Below, in pieces: positions 27,930 to 36,056 of a DNA stretch of 64,000 nucleotides (positions are counted from its first letter, which is position 1; the number at the start of each line of letters is the position of its first letter). Source of the stretch: Bradyrhizobium nanningense (lineage in GTDB: Bacteria > Pseudomonadota > Alphaproteobacteria > Rhizobiales > Xanthobacteraceae); NCBI RefSeq assembly GCF_004114535.1, contig NZ_LBJC01000021.1, forward strand, positions 16,115-80,114, read 5' to 3'. The notes beneath the pieces are model-generated. The model ran no database searches. It had not been told where the DNA came from and was given only the letters and a program-made list of their open reading frames with translations. Made by a program: the position numbers and the translations under genes.

Positions 27930-28337
27930 GGCGAAAGGCCCCGGCATCGCGCGACGGTTCCGCCGGTCCGGCGGTGAGTTCACCTCACCCAAACATGGAA
28001 ATGGTTAACGAAATGTTTGGGGTCAGGGACGCAGTTCTGCCAGTTTATTGACGAAAAGTTGCCGCAATCGGCCGAGTTCCGTGGAGAATTTCATTTATTG
28101 CTAAGGCGTTACGGCGCGATCCTGTTAACGATGATTAAGGATGATTAAGATTGTCTTAATCGCGGGCATTTCATTCGCGACGCTCTGCCAATAGGATGTT
28201 GCAGAAATTGGCGGACAAGCCGTCCGGGTGGGGACGGCTCGGCGATCCGCGCAAGCGGCATGATCCGGTCTGTGGGCTTGCGTAGCGCGCAGGGCTCGCG
28301 GGGGGACGCGTATAAGTAACGAGGGCTCGGACTGAAC
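27930..28337. promoter_or_regulatory. Divergent control region between the Hpt gene and the giant repeat protein
   Basis: This 408-base region has no gene. It holds a TTAA at 28005-28008 near the Hpt gene and a four-fold TTAA array at 28125-28159 (listed separately). No strong hairpin terminator was seen. A start-proximal leader of about 180 bases would separate the TTAA array from ATG 28338. Confidence 0.5.
28125..28159. promoter_or_regulatory. Phased TTAA array including a CtrA-type site
   Basis: TTAA occurs at 28125-28128, 28135-28138, 28145-28148 and 28156-28159. The steps are 10, 10 and 11 bases, so all four face one side of the helix. The last pair is TTAA-N7-TTAA, the consensus of the cell-cycle regulator CtrA in alphaproteobacteria. 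That it controls the polar-growth-like gene at 28338 is inference. Confidence 0.55.
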
Positions 28338-31300
28338 ATGGCGAACACTCCGAAAAAGGTCAAAGACCCCACAGAAGTTGCGCTTTCTGCGATCCAGGAA
28401 GCCCTGAACATCAGCGACACGGCCGCGGACACCAGCCGCAACGCCTCGATGCGCAACGAGACGGCGCCGTCGGTGGCACCGCCCCCGATCTTCGACGAAC
28501 CGAGCTTCGAGCCGCGCCCTGCCGCCAACGAACGGTCGACCGTGTTCGACCCGGTCGAGGAGCCGCGCGCTTCGCGTCGCGCCGCCAACGACGACCGCGA
28601 GACCATCGGCCAGCTGCTGCAGGCGCTTCAGAAGGGCCGCCCTGCCCGCAGCGTCTATACCTTCGCCACCATCTTCGCCGGCGTCTGGCTCGCTGCCTGC
28701 GCCGCGCTGACGTTCGGCTTCCTGCCCTCGATCCAGGCCGCCATGGGCCAGAGCGGCGGCGTGCTCGTCATTGCCGGCCTGATCGCGATGTTCTTCGCGC
28801 CGATCATGCTGTTCTACTTCCTCGCGAGCCTGGTCTGGCGCGGCCAGGAAATGCGCATGATCGCGCAGGCGATGGCGCAGGTCGCGATCCGCTTCTCCGA
28901 GCCCGAGGGCTCGGCCTCCGATTCCATGGTCACCGTCGGCCAGGCCATCCGCCGTGAAGTCGCGGCGATGGGCGACGGCATCGAGCGCGCGATCGCGCGC
29001 GCCGGCGAGCTCGAGACGCTGGTCGCCAACGAGGTCGCCGCGCTGGAGCGCGCTTATTCCGACAACGAGGTGCGCATCCGCTCCCTGCTCCAGGACATCG
29101 CGCATCAACGCGACAATCTGGTCGGCCAGGCCGAGCAGGTCCGCAGCGCCATCTCCGGCGTGCAGATCGATTTGCGCCACGACATCGCGCTGATCTCGGA
29201 CGCGATCGCCTCGCGCGTCGACGAGGTCGCCAAGTCCATCACCGGCGCGCTTGAGGAGCGCGGCGCCCACATCACCAGCGCGCTGAGCAATGCCGGCGAC
29301 AACATGATCCTGGCGCTCGGCGAACGCGGCGGCGACCTGCTCGACCGCCTCGAGGAGGCCAGCAACGAGACGACGCGCGCCGTGCTCGACGCCAGCGAGC
29401 GGCTGACCACCAGCCTCAACTTCAAGACCGGCCACGTCCACGACGAGTTCGTCGACCTCGCCGACCGCGTCCACGAGATGCTGAACGAGCGCATCGACCG
29501 CATCACCGGCGAATTCGAACAGCGCTCCGCTGCGATCGTCGACGGCATCTCCGAGCGCACCGAGCAGGTGCACGATTCCTTGAAGAACTCCTCGGACTCG
29601 CTGCTGCTCGAGCTCGAGCTGCGCTCCAACGACCTTTCCGCCAAGATCGACGACGCAGGCAACCGCCTCGCCGGCCAGATCATGACGAGCGGCGACAAGG
29701 CGAGCGAGGCGCTCGACGCCACCGTCAACACCCTCGTCGCCAAGGTCGTCAGCCAGACCGAGACCGCGCACGACTCGCTGTCGCTGCAGATGAGCGCGTT
29801 CGACGAGCTGGTCAGGAACCAGGGCACCGAGCTGGTCGAGAAGTTCGCCCGCGACTCCGGCACGCTGGGCGCCCTGATCACGCGCCACATCTCCGAGTTC
29901 GACCGCACCGTGAAGACCTTCGGCGGCGAGATCGTCGAGCGCATGGGCCAGCGCACGCAGGACATCCACGAGTCGCTGAAGACCTATGTCGACAATTTCG
30001 ACACCCGCTTCACCGCCAACGGCGGCGAGATCACCGCGATCCTCGACCAGCGCCTGGTGCAGTTCGAGACCACCATCGGCGAACGCGTCAGCAATTTCGA
30101 CGCCTCTCTGAACGGCAAGATCGCCGGCCTCGACTCCACGATCGAAAACCACATCAAGACTTTCGACGAACAGATCGGCGGCCGCGTCACCGCGCTCGAA
30201 CACTCGTTCGACACCCGTGCGCAGTCGATGACCGAGACGATCGACGGGCGCATCAACACGCTCGCCTCGTCGCTCACCGACGGCGCCGCGCAGGCGATCC
30301 AGTCAATCGACCGCCGCCTCACCCACCTAACGGCGTCGCTGACCGACGGCGCGTCCCAGACCATCCAGTCAATCGACACGAGGCTGACCCATCTCACGAC
30401 GACGCTCACCGGCGGCGCGTCGCAGGCGCTCGAGTCCATCGATAACCGCCTCACCTACCTGACCACCACGGTGACCAACGGCGCCTCGCAGGCCGTACAG
30501 TCGATCGACACGCGTCTGACGCTACTCACCTCAACGCTCACGGACGGCACCGCGCAGGCGATCGAAGCGGTCGACCGCCGCATCACCGGCGTCGCCGAGA
30601 TCATCGACGGTCGCAGCATGCATCTGACCGACACGGTCACGGCGCGGTTCCAGGATATCCAGCAGGCCATCGAGACCAAGGTCGGCTCGGTCGCGAGCGA
30701 CATCGACGTCCGCGTGGCGCAGTTCGAAGACCTGCTCGGCTCGCGCGTCGAGGCCGTTGCCGGCCGCATCGAAAGCAGCGGTCGCCAGGCCAGTGAGGAC
30801 ATGATGTCCCGCGCCGAGATGATCTCGACCGCGATCCGCTCGCATGTCGAAGACGCCGAGCGCTCGCTCACCAACCTCGTCGTCAACACCAGCGAGACGA
30901 TCCAGACCGGTGCGCGCACCGCCCAGCAGTCTCTGATGACGGTTTCCTCCGACGTCAACGCCCAGCTCAAGATGACCTCCGCCGAGGTCGAGCGCGCGCT
31001 GACCGCGGCCGGCACCGGTTCTGCAAACTCGATCCTGAGCAGCGCCCGCGAGGCGCAGTCGACGCTGGTCGCAGCGTCGGGCGAAGCCTCCAACCAGATC
31101 AAGGGGCTCGCGGCCGACGTCGAGCGCACGCTGTCGGCGGCAGGCTCGGCCACCGCGGCCTCGATCCTGGCCGGCGCCCGCGAGGTGCAGACCACCCTCG
31201 TCACGGCGTCCTCGGATGCGGCCAACCACGTCAAGACGCTCACCGCCGACGTGCAGCGCTCGCTGTCGCTGGCCGGCACGACCACGGCGGAATCGATCAC

Positions 31301-33980
31301 CGCCGGCGCCCGCGACGCGCAGAGCACGCTGATCGCGGCCTCGGCCGAGACTGCCAACCAGATCAAGGCGCTGTCCTCGGACGTGCAGCGCTCGCTCAGC
31401 ATGGCCGGCACCTCGACGGCCGAAACCATCATGGGCGGCGCCCGCGAAGCCCAGAGCACGCTGGTCACGGCATCCTCGGATGCGGCCAGCCAGGTCAAGT
31501 CGCTCGCGGCCGAAGTGCATCGTTCGCTCTCGCAGGTCGGTCAGTCGACCGCCGAGACGATCACCACCAGCGCCCGCGACGCCCAGAGCACCCTGCTCGC
31601 GGTCTCGGCCGAGCAGACCAGCCAGGTCCGTTCGCTCGCGGCAGAGATGCAGCGCGCGCTGGCGACCGCCGGCGGCGCCACCATCGAGGCGCTCACCAGC
31701 GGCGTGCGCGAGGCCCAGGGCTCGCTGATCTCCGCGTCGACCGACGCGGCGAGCCAGATCAAGTCGCTGACCACGGACATCGAGCGCACGCTGACCGCAG
31801 TCGGCGCCGACACCGCCTCGACCATCCTCAACAGCGCCCGTGAGGCCCAGACCTCGCTGACCTCGACCTCGGCGGACGCCGCCAGCCAGATCCGCACGAT
31901 CTCGACCGAGATCGAGCGCACGCTGAGCGCGGCCACCGCGAACGCGACCAACGACATCCAGACCAGCGCGCTCAACGCCCAGAACGCGCTGATCTCGGCC
32001 TCCAACGAGGCGAGCTCGCGGGTCAAGTCGAGCTCGGCCGACGTCGAGCGTTCGGTGCTCGCCGCCAGCTCCAGCTTCGGCCAGGCCATGACCGGCAAGA
32101 CCGACGAGATCGTCACCTACGTGCAGCAGCAGGCCGACCGTCTGTCGAACATGATCGACGCCAAGCGTGGCGCGCTGGTCGACGCGATCGGCTCGAAGAC
32201 CAGCCAGCTCACGCTCGACATCGACCGCGTCACCTCGGACGCGCTGAAGTCGATCGAGACGCGCGGCCAGGCCTTCTCGCAGACCATGATGGGCAACGGC
32301 TCGGAAGTCGCCCGCACCATCAACGCGGCGAGCGAGATCGCCACCAGCGCGGTCGGCAAGTCGCTCAAGGATCTCGAGCAGGCCTCGCGTTCCGCGATCG
32401 ACCAGTCGCGCCAGGTCTCGGTCGCGGCCGTCACCGAGATGCAGGAGACCAGCAAGATCCTGCGCACCGACACGGTCGCGCTGTTCGAGCGTCTGCGCGA
32501 AGGCAACATCCTGCTCCAGGAGGTGCTGACCGGTGCGCACGACAACCTCAACTCGCTCGAACGGGCGCTGGTGACGCGCGTCGCCGACTTCGTCTCGGCG
32601 ATGAACGACGTCACCTCGCGCAACGGCGCGGCGACGCAGAACCTGGAAGAGCAGCTCAACGTCTTCAACAGCAAGACCACGAAGGCGCTGCAGGATCTCG
32701 GCGAGCTGTCGACCCAGTTCGACGCGCACGGCAAGGCACTGGTCGACGCCGCGCAGGTCGTCGAGCAGAGCAACAAGAATACCACCGCCTCGCTCGCCGA
32801 ACGCAAGCAGGCGCTGGAATCGCTGGTCACCACGATCGACCTGCGTACCGCCGATCTCGACCAGCGGCTGTCGCGCTTCACCGGCCTGCTCGACGAATCG
32901 CTGGCCGCGGCCGAAGAGCGTGCCCGCGACATCGCCCGCGTCGTCGCCGAGACCGCCGGCGCAGGCTCCGCCGCGATCACCCGCCAGTTCGAGGCGGTGC
33001 GCGTGGCGTCCGAGGAGGAGCACCGCCAGACCATCGAGGCGATGCACGACATCTACCGCCAGACCACCGACGAGGCGGATGCGATGTTCAAGCAGTCGAC
33101 CGAGAAGTTCACCAACCTCGTCTCCAGCATGAAGCAGATGGCCTTCGAGATGCACAACGAGCTCGAAGCCACCCGCAACGAGCTGCGTCGCGGCGTGCTC
33201 GAGATGCCGCAGGAGGCCGCCGAGAGCACGGCGCAGATGCGCAAGGTGATCGTCGACCAGATCGAGGCCCTCGCCGAGCTCAACCGCATCGTGGCCCAGC
33301 ACGGCCGCGGCCTCGACGTCTCCACGGCGGGCCGCGCTTCCGTCGCCGTCCAGCGCCAGGATGAGCCGATGATGGCCGTTGCGGGCGCTCGCGCCGCCGA
33401 GACCCGCATGCGAGACACCGGCAGCGCCTCGACGCTGCCGCCGCCGGACCTCGGCATGCCGGCGCCCTCGCGCCGCACCGAGGCGCCGCCGGTCGCGCCC
33501 GCGGGCAGCGACCAGGGCCGTGACGGCTGGCTGTCGGACCTGCTCAACCGGACGGACGCCAATCAGGGCGCCCCGACCGGCCGCGAGGCCCCGCGCGGCC
33601 GCGCCGCCCCCGCGCCGCAGCCGCAGGCCCCGCAGGCAAGCGCCAATCCGCTGGAATCGCTGTCGCTCGACATCGGCCGGCTGATGGACCGCAACCTCGC
33701 CGCCGAGATGTGGGACCGCTACCAGCGCGGCGAGAACAAGGCGTTCACCAAGCGCCTCTACACGCCCGCCGGCCAGAAGGCCTTCGACGAGGTCGCCCGC
33801 AAGTACCGCACCGACCGCAACTTCAAGGCCACGGTCGACCGCTACGTCGCCGAGTTCGAGCGCCTGCTCGACGAAGTCGCCCGCGACGGCCGCGGCCCGC
33901 AGGAGCTGCGCAGCCACCTGACCTCGGAGACGGGTCTCGTGTACACGCTGCTGGCGCATGCGGCGGGACGGCTGGGGTAG
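28338..33980 (+). CDS. Giant membrane-anchored repeat protein, GPR/RgsE-like polar growth factor
   Basis: A 1,880-residue protein. Residues 1-105 are polar and acidic; two membrane helices follow (SVYTFATIFAGVWLAACAAL, about 107-130, and VLVIAGLIAMFFAPIMLFYF, about 141-166). Residues about 175-1700 are almost pure alpha-helix with apolipoprotein-like 11-residue periodicity, including five 22-residue units (648-757) and eight 44-residue units (891-1242). A Pro/Ala-rich linker (about 1650-1755) leads to a conserved C-terminal domain starting SLSLDIGRLMDRNLAAEMWD and continuing through KRLYTPAGQKAFDEVARKYR. This architecture and size match the growth pole ring protein GPR of Agrobacterium and RgsE of Sinorhizobium, which organise unipolar growth in Hyphomicrobiales. 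The match is by architecture and memory of the family, not by alignment. A terminator follows at 34021. Confidence 0.75.
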   Translation: MANTPKKVKDPTEVALSAIQEALNISDTAADTSRNASMRNETAPSVAPPPIFDEPSFEPRPAANERSTVFDPVEEPRASRRAANDDRETIGQLLQALQKGRPARSVYTFATIFAGVWLAACAALTFGFLPSIQAAMGQSGGVLVIAGLIAMFFAPIMLFYFLASLVWRGQEMRMIAQAMAQVAIRFSEPEGSASDSMVTVGQAIRREVAAMGDGIERAIARAGELETLVANEVAALERAYSDNEVRIRSLLQDIAHQRDNLVGQAEQVRSAISGVQIDLRHDIALISDAIASRVDEVAKSITGALEERGAHITSALSNAGDNMILALGERGGDLLDRLEEASNETTRAVLDASERLTTSLNFKTGHVHDEFVDLADRVHEMLNERIDRITGEFEQRSAAIVDGISERTEQVHDSLKNSSDSLLLELELRSNDLSAKIDDAGNRLAGQIMTSGDKASEALDATVNTLVAKVVSQTETAHDSLSLQMSAFDELVRNQGTELVEKFARDSGTLGALITRHISEFDRTVKTFGGEIVERMGQRTQDIHESLKTYVDNFDTRFTANGGEITAILDQRLVQFETTIGERVSNFDASLNGKIAGLDSTIENHIKTFDEQIGGRVTALEHSFDTRAQSMTETIDGRINTLASSLTDGAAQAIQSIDRRLTHLTASLTDGASQTIQSIDTRLTHLTTTLTGGASQALESIDNRLTYLTTTVTNGASQAVQSIDTRLTLLTSTLTDGTAQAIEAVDRRITGVAEIIDGRSMHLTDTVTARFQDIQQAIETKVGSVASDIDVRVAQFEDLLGSRVEAVAGRIESSGRQASEDMMSRAEMISTAIRSHVEDAERSLTNLVVNTSETIQTGARTAQQSLMTVSSDVNAQLKMTSAEVERALTAAGTGSANSILSSAREAQSTLVAASGEASNQIKGLAADVERTLSAAGSATAASILAGAREVQTTLVTASSDAANHVKTLTADVQRSLSLAGTTTAESITAGARDAQSTLIAASAETANQIKALSSDVQRSLSMAGTSTAETIMGGAREAQSTLVTASSDAASQVKSLAAEVHRSLSQVGQSTAETITTSARDAQSTLLAVSAEQTSQVRSLAAEMQRALATAGGATIEALTSGVREAQGSLISASTDAASQIKSLTTDIERTLTAVGADTASTILNSAREAQTSLTSTSADAASQIRTISTEIERTLSAATANATNDIQTSALNAQNALISASNEASSRVKSSSADVERSVLAASSSFGQAMTGKTDEIVTYVQQQADRLSNMIDAKRGALVDAIGSKTSQLTLDIDRVTSDALKSIETRGQAFSQTMMGNGSEVARTINAASEIATSAVGKSLKDLEQASRSAIDQSRQVSVAAVTEMQETSKILRTDTVALFERLREGNILLQEVLTGAHDNLNSLERALVTRVADFVSAMNDVTSRNGAATQNLEEQLNVFNSKTTKALQDLGELSTQFDAHGKALVDAAQVVEQSNKNTTASLAERKQALESLVTTIDLRTADLDQRLSRFTGLLDESLAAAEERARDIARVVAETAGAGSAAITRQFEAVRVASEEEHRQTIEAMHDIYRQTTDEADAMFKQSTEKFTNLVSSMKQMAFEMHNELEATRNELRRGVLEMPQEAAESTAQMRKVIVDQIEALAELNRIVAQHGRGLDVSTAGRASVAVQRQDEPMMAVAGARAAETRMRDTGSASTLPPPDLGMPAPSRRTEAPPVAPAGSDQGRDGWLSDLLNRTDANQGAPTGREAPRGRAAPAPQPQAPQASANPLESLSLDIGRLMDRNLAAEMWDRYQRGENKAFTKRLYTPAGQKAFDEVARKYRTDRNFKATVDRYVAEFERLLDEVARDGRGPQELRSHLTSETGLVYTLLAHAAGRLG
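30279..30608 (+). repeat. Five tandem 66-bp (22-residue) repeats inside the giant gene
   Basis: The unit reads DGASQTIQSIDTRLTHLTTT plus LT, repeated five times with about 60-80 percent identity; the last unit is more diverged. Each is two 11-residue turns of helix. DNA divergence between units is moderate, so the array is old enough to be stable but should still be open to unequal crossing-over. Confidence 0.85.
31008..32063 (+). repeat. Eight tandem 132-bp (44-residue) repeats inside the giant gene
   Basis: Each unit follows AG..TA.SI..GAREAQSTL / ..AS..AA.QIK.L..DV.RSLS and is exactly 44 residues (four 11-residue turns), with no indels across eight consecutive copies. Variable positions cluster in the first quarter of each unit. 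The strict length suggests selection on the phase of a long surface along the coil. Confidence 0.88.
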
Positions 33981-34020
33981 AGCAGCTCGCGATTGGCGAG
34001 TGGCGAATAGCAAATGAAAA

Positions 34021-34054
34021 ACGGAGCTCCTCGCGGGGCTCCGTTTTTGTTTTG
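34021..34054 (+). terminator. Rho-independent terminator of the giant gene
   Basis: ACGGAGCTCC (34021-34030) pairs with GGGGCTCCGT (34035-34044) around TCGC, with one G-U pair, followed by TTTTTGTTTT. It lies 40 bases after the stop codon at 33980. Confidence 0.9.
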
Positions 34055-34060
34055 CGTCAT

Positions 34061-34216
34061 TCTCGCTCCCGTGCGCCGGAGGCAGCGCAGCACGTCGCCC
34101 CTTGCGACGTGGTGCGCTGCAGAGCCGGGGCCCATGTCGCGGCGGCGTACGGTGTGGCCTTCTGGGTCCCGGCTCTGCGCAGCAACGCAAGAGCGTTGCA
34201 GCGCGTCCGGGACACA
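34061..34216. repeat. Dispersed intergenic repeat family A, copy 2
   Basis: It contains AGAGCCGGGGCCCATGTCGC and GGGTCCCGGCTCTGCGCAGC, and ends GCGCGTCCGGGACAC, in the same orientation as the copy at 5774-5914. It is inserted between the terminator of the giant gene and a family B repeat. Confidence 0.8.
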
Positions 34217-34246
34217 AGAGTGATTACGTTGCGGCGGCTACACTCT

Positions 34247-34333
34247 CGTCATTGCGAGGAGCCCTTGCGACGAAGCAATCCAGACTGCTTCCTGGGAGAC
34301 AGTCTGGATTGCTTCGCTACGCTCGCAATGACG
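34247..34333. repeat. Dispersed palindromic repeat family B, copy 2
   Basis: It runs from CGTCATTGCGAGGAGCCCTT to GCTCGCAATGACG with inner arms GAAGCAATCCAGACTG / CAGTCTGGATTGCTTC, an almost perfect 16-base stem. This is the most compact copy in the window. Confidence 0.85.
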
Positions 34334-34369
34334 AGGTGACAGCGGCGCGAACTTACTCGCCTCTTACTC

Positions 34370-35242
34370 CTACCGCCGGCCGCTCGCGGCCGCCGCCGGC
34401 TTCGGCGGCTCAGGCGGCGGAGACGGCGCGCTGCCGTTACTGGCGCCGAACAGCACGCGGGTCGGGTTGCGGTCGAAATTGTTCACGGCGCGGCTGATGT
34501 CGCCGAGGGTGCGGCGGCCGTCGGCCATCAGCGCGCCGGAGCGCTTGTCGAAATCGTCGGCGAGCTCGCGGATCGACTTCACCGCTTGGAACAGCTCGCC
34601 GCCGTCCTTGCCGCCGGCGAGCGTGTTGAGGCCGAGCATGAGATTGTCGGCCTTGAGCATGACGCCGTCGACCTTGGCCATCACGCCGTCGATCTTCTCG
34701 GAATTGCGCGCGAGCGAATTGGTGAAGGTCTCGAGATTCTTCAGCGAGTTCTTCACGGACTCCTGATTGTCGGCGACGATCTTGTTGATGTTCTGCAGCG
34801 TGCCGCGGATCGCCTCGGTGACGTCCTGCAGCTTGTTGGGATCGGCGGTGAGCGTCGGGATGCCGTCCTGGTCGAGCGGCGGCGAGGCCGCCGCTTCGTC
34901 GCCGCCCTTGAGCGAGATGGCGGCAACCCCGGTGAGGCCCTGGAATTCGAGGCCGACCAGGGTGTCCTTGCGGATCGGGGCGTTGTTCTCGATCATGGCC
35001 AGTGCGACAACCCGCCGCGGGTTGTCCAGCTTCACCGAGACCACCTCACCCACCCGGATACCGTTGAAGTTGACGCTGCCGCCATTGCGCAGGCCCGCCG
35101 CCGGGCCCTCGAACACGACGCGCAAGGGGCTGCGCTGCTTGGTGGTGTGCAGCGACTGAAACCACAGCACGAAGCCGATCGCCGCGGCGATCACCGCCAG
35201 CGTGAACGATCCGATCAACACGTAGTTCGCCCGCGTTTCCAT
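34370..35242 (-). CDS. MlaD-family (MCE domain) lipid-transfer protein
   Basis: A 290-residue protein. One membrane helix near the N-terminus (YVLIGSFTLAVIAAAIGFVL, residues about 7-28) anchors it, and an MCE domain follows at residues about 38-115 (PLRVVFEGPAAGLRNGGSVN, FNGIRVGEVVSVKLDN, GLEFQGLTGVAAISLKGG). A long helical region (about 135-255) and a Pro-rich tail complete it. MCE proteins form hexameric rings in the periplasm that carry phospholipids between the membranes. It is the last gene of a three-gene minus-strand operon (permease, ATPase, MCE), 29 bases after the ATPase gene. Confidence 0.9.
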   Translation of the reverse strand: METRANYVLIGSFTLAVIAAAIGFVLWFQSLHTTKQRSPLRVVFEGPAAGLRNGGSVNFNGIRVGEVVSVKLDNPRRVVALAMIENNAPIRKDTLVGLEFQGLTGVAAISLKGGDEAAASPPLDQDGIPTLTADPNKLQDVTEAIRGTLQNINKIVADNQESVKNSLKNLETFTNSLARNSEKIDGVMAKVDGVMLKADNLMLGLNTLAGGKDGGELFQAVKSIRELADDFDKRSGALMADGRRTLGDISRAVNNFDRNPTRVLFGASNGSAPSPPPEPPKPAAAASGRR

Positions 35243-35271
35243 CAGGTGCTCCGGCTACTCATCCCAGCTAC

Positions 35272-36054
35272 TCAAGCCATGACCGCGCGGGCGCGCTTGC
35301 CATGGAAATACTGCCTCAACCAGGGATGCTGCGAGGCCTGCATGTCGGCGATCGACCCTGCCGCAATGATCTTACCGTTCCCTAAAACGGCGATGCGGTC
35401 GCATGCGGTGTAAAGGCTGTCGAGATCGTGGGTTACCATGAAAACCGTCAACCCCAAAGTGCGCTGGAGCGTCCTGACCAGCTCGTCGAAGTCGCCGGCG
35501 CCGATCGGATCGAGGCCCGAGGTCGGCTCGTCCAGGAAGACGAGGTCCGGATCGAGCGCCAGCGCGCGCGCCAGCGCCACGCGCTTGATCATGCCGCCGG
35601 AGAGTTCGGACGGGAAGCGCTCGGCAACCTCGGGCTTGAGGCCGACCATGGTGAGCTTGGCCATGGTGATCTCGTCCATCAGCCGCTGCGAGACCCGCAA
35701 ATATTCGCGCATCGGAAACTGGATGTTCTGCCGTACGGTCAGCGAGGAGAACAGCGCGCCCTGCTGGAACAAGACGCCCCAGCGCCGCTCGACGTTGCGG
35801 CGCTGCGAGGTGTTGGAGGAATCCAGGTCGACGCCGAACACCTCGATGGAGCCTGCGACCTTCGGCACCAGGCCGATGATGGTGCGCGTCAGCACCGACT
35901 TGCCCGCGCCGGACGGACCGACGAAGCCAAGGATCTCGCCGCGCTTGACGTCGAGGTTGAGGCCGTCGAGCACGCGTGTCGAGCCGAACTGCACGGTGAT
36001 GTCGCGGACGCGGATGATGGGATTTTGAGTTTCGCTTTGAGCTTCTCTTGCCAT
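35272..36054 (-). CDS. ABC transporter ATPase, MlaF-like
   Basis: A 260-residue ATPase from ATG 36054; an open frame extending upstream to 37137 is only the shadow of the permease gene. Walker A is GFVGPSGAGKSVLTRTIIGL, the Q-loop lies in VLFQQGALFSS, the signature is ELSGGMIKRVALARALA, Walker B is PDLVFLDEPTSGLDP and the switch His is in MVTHDLDSL. The Gly-Met-Ile-Lys-Arg signature is the one of the MlaF/Ttg2A/Mkl group of lipid importers. The start lies two bases after the permease stop codon, so the two are translationally coupled. Confidence 0.92.
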   Translation of the reverse strand: MAREAQSETQNPIIRVRDITVQFGSTRVLDGLNLDVKRGEILGFVGPSGAGKSVLTRTIIGLVPKVAGSIEVFGVDLDSSNTSQRRNVERRWGVLFQQGALFSSLTVRQNIQFPMREYLRVSQRLMDEITMAKLTMVGLKPEVAERFPSELSGGMIKRVALARALALDPDLVFLDEPTSGLDPIGAGDFDELVRTLQRTLGLTVFMVTHDLDSLYTACDRIAVLGNGKIIAAGSIADMQASQHPWLRQYFHGKRARAVMA

Positions 36055-36056
36055 CG

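Noticed and set aside
28125..30203. Open minus-strand frame of 692 codons opposite the 5' half of the giant gene
   Set aside because: This is also a codon-bias shadow: it runs through the control region with the TTAA array and has a repetitive Ala/Asp/Val composition copied from the coiled-coil gene.
30279..32063. CRISPR-like regular repeats
   Set aside because: The periodic units are in-frame coding repeats of 66 and 132 bases without spacers; they encode a helical protein segment.
30531..34217. Open minus-strand frame of 1,228 codons opposite the giant gene
   Set aside because: It mirrors the GC-rich codons of the plus-strand gene; the product is Arg/Gly/Ala-rich, without family motifs, and crosses the real terminator and a repeat.
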